Positions 31,306 through 32,704 of a stretch of 32,704 bases of DNA are shown here, in pieces (the stretch's first letter is position 1; every line of letters starts with the position of its first letter). A model generated the notes under the pieces. That model was not told the origin of the DNA, made no database searches, and worked only from the letters and a program-made list of their open reading frames with translations. The stretch comes from an uncultured Bacteroidaceae bacterium. GTDB taxonomy: Bacteria > Bacteroidota > Bacteroidia > Bacteroidales > Bacteroidaceae. A program made the position numbers and the translations under genes. The DNA lies in the NCBI GenBank assembly GCA_905234745.1, contig CAJOJD010000004.1, positions 47,416 to 80,119 of the forward strand, given 5' to 3'.

Positions 31306-32704
31306 ATGTTTAAGGGATTGACAAGAAGGCCCATTGCGGTGCTGATGGTGCTGATTGCGGTTATGGTGTTGGGTATAGCCGCCATACGCAAGCTGCCGGT
31401 ATCACTTGTGCCAGATATTAACATACCGCAGATAACGGTGCAGGTTACGTCGCCTGACCGCAGTGCGCGTGAGGTGAATGACCTTATGCTGTCATCACTT
31501 CGCTCACAGCTTGTGCAGGTGCCTCACCTTAAGGATATTGTCTGCACGGCAAAGGACGGCGGCGGACTGATAGAGATGACATTCGAGTACGGTGCTGATG
31601 CTGATTACATCTTTATTGATGTGAACGAGCGTGTGGACCGCGCCACAAGCGGCTGGGATGCGCGCGAGGAGCGTCCTATGATAGCGCGTGCCAGCGCAAC
31701 GGACATTCCGGCGTTCTTTATTAACGTATCACTTAAAGATGCCGAGCATACGGGCGGTACACGCCTGCTTGAGATGAGTGACTTCTGCCGCCAGGTGATA
31801 ACACGGCGTTTGGAGCAGTTGCCTCAGGTGGCAATGGTGGACATATCGGGCCTGCTGTACCCGCAGCTGCTCATTGTGCCTGATATGGAGAAACTGCGTG
31901 CCATAGGTGCCGATGAGACAGCATTGAGCAGTGCTATCCAGAGTGCCAACGTCACTTTGGGGAGCCTCTCCATACGTGACGGCGAGTACCGTTTTGACGT
32001 GCGCTTTGAGTCTAGTGTAGTAACCCGTGAAGATGTAGAGAATGTCTGGCTCAAGCTGGGCGGCCGCACCTATCAGATAAAGGATCTGGCCCAGGTGCGT
32101 GAGGAACAGCAACGTCTAAAGGGCATGATAACCGCCGATGGCCGTCAGTGTGTGACCATGGCCGTGATAGTTCCTGAAAGTTTAGTTGCGTGACGAGATT
32201 GAGAAGCTTATGGCGGCGTTTGAGCGTGACTACCCTGACCTGAACTTCCAGATAACACGTGACCAGACAGAGCTATTGGACTACTCTATAAACAACATGG
32301 TAAAGAACCTTCTGTTCGGTGCGCTGTTTGCATGTATCATAATCTTCTTCTTTATGCAGGATGTGCGCAGTCCGCTGCTGGTGGTAATAACCATTCCTAC
32401 CGCACTGATACTGTCATTCCTGTTCTTCTATGTGCTGAACATTTCAATCAACATCATATCGCTGTCCGGTCTTGTGCTGGGCTTGGGTATGATGGTGGAT
32501 AACTCCATAATCACGATTGATAACATAACGCAGCGCTGGCAGAAGGGTGAGCCACTGGCCGATGCCTGCGTATACGGTACCCAGGAGGTGTTTACGCCTA
32601 TGCTGAGTTCTGTGCTCACCACGTGCGCCATATTCATTCCGCTTATATTCATGAGCGGTATTGCGGGTGCGCTGTTCTATGATGAGGCTATGGCTGTAAC
32701 CATC
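31306..32704 (+). pseudogene. RND-family efflux pump (AcrB-like), frameshifted and cut by the window edge
   Basis: The inner-membrane pump of the TolC/HlyD operon. Begins MFKGLTRRPIAVLMVLIAVMVLGIAAI, the first transmembrane helix, then LPDINIPQ-type VPDINIPQITVQV and the porter-domain pattern. The first frame stops at 32191-32193 after VTMAVIVPESLVA. Homology resumes one frame forward at 32189 with RDEIEKLMAAFERDYPDLNFQI and continues through helices to GLVLGLGMMVDNSIITIDNI and the right edge. The upstream stop in the second frame is at 32183, so the break lies within about ten bases. A short deletion (2 mod 3) or an extra base is implied, or an assembly error. As written, the product would end after 295 residues, leaving the exporter without a pump. 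Confidence 0.85.

Overview
The window looks like a chromosome segment of a gut- or rumen-type member of the Bacteroidales (Bacteroides/Prevotella relatives). The evidence is Bacteroidetes-type promoters (TTG, about 20 bp, TAnnTTTG), NVEALA-type peptides, a DUF3244 protein, TolB-like propeller lipoproteins, a TPR/helix-turn-helix membrane regulator, and secreted plant-cell-wall enzymes with Bacteroidales-style signal peptides. No SusC/SusD pair, transposase, tRNA, rRNA or CRISPR array was seen.

Positions 1-12690 hold mostly single-copy, GC-richer genes. On the minus strand an ABC-F ATPase is followed by a GH43/discoidin lipoprotein and a GH54 arabinofuranosidase that runs off the left edge. 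On the plus strand come a Sel1/TonB-C protein, a metallo-beta-lactamase-fold hydrolase, a frameshifted SPFH membrane protein with a 53-residue Arc-like partner, a minus-strand nitroreductase, then a CE15 glucuronoyl esterase and a GH28 pectinase. GH54, GH43, CE15 and GH28 together point to degradation of arabinoxylan, lignin-linked xylan and pectin. A 31-bp dispersed repeat with TGACGCA ends occurs three times here and supplies the stop codons of two genes.

Positions 12691-14975 hold an AT-richer accessory gene (DUF4062 plus a Schlafen/RecG-like ATPase module plus a winged helix), a strong terminator, and a structured non-coding RNA of about 240 nt with its own promoter and terminator.

Positions 15100-20800 hold a membrane TPR regulator whose DNA-binding end is frameshifted, a small secreted DUF3244 protein, and a tandem pair of transglutaminase-like lipoproteins. 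The first of the pair has lost the catalytic Cys and His. The second keeps them but has a deletion frameshift near its start.

Positions 21071-28066 are strikingly AT-rich and are the most interesting part. Two parallel cassettes, each made of a short NVEALA-like peptide, a stem-loop, a six-bladed propeller lipoprotein and a CxxC thioredoxin-like lipoprotein, flank an O-antigen-ligase-like/TPR membrane protein and a dedicated signal peptidase I. A DUF1573 lipoprotein and a TolC/HlyD/RND export operon follow at 28178-32704; the RND gene is frameshifted and cut by the right edge. I infer a system that makes, folds, processes and perhaps exports small cysteine-containing peptides.

Four genes in the window carry frameshifts, so pseudogene formation or assembly error must be considered for each.
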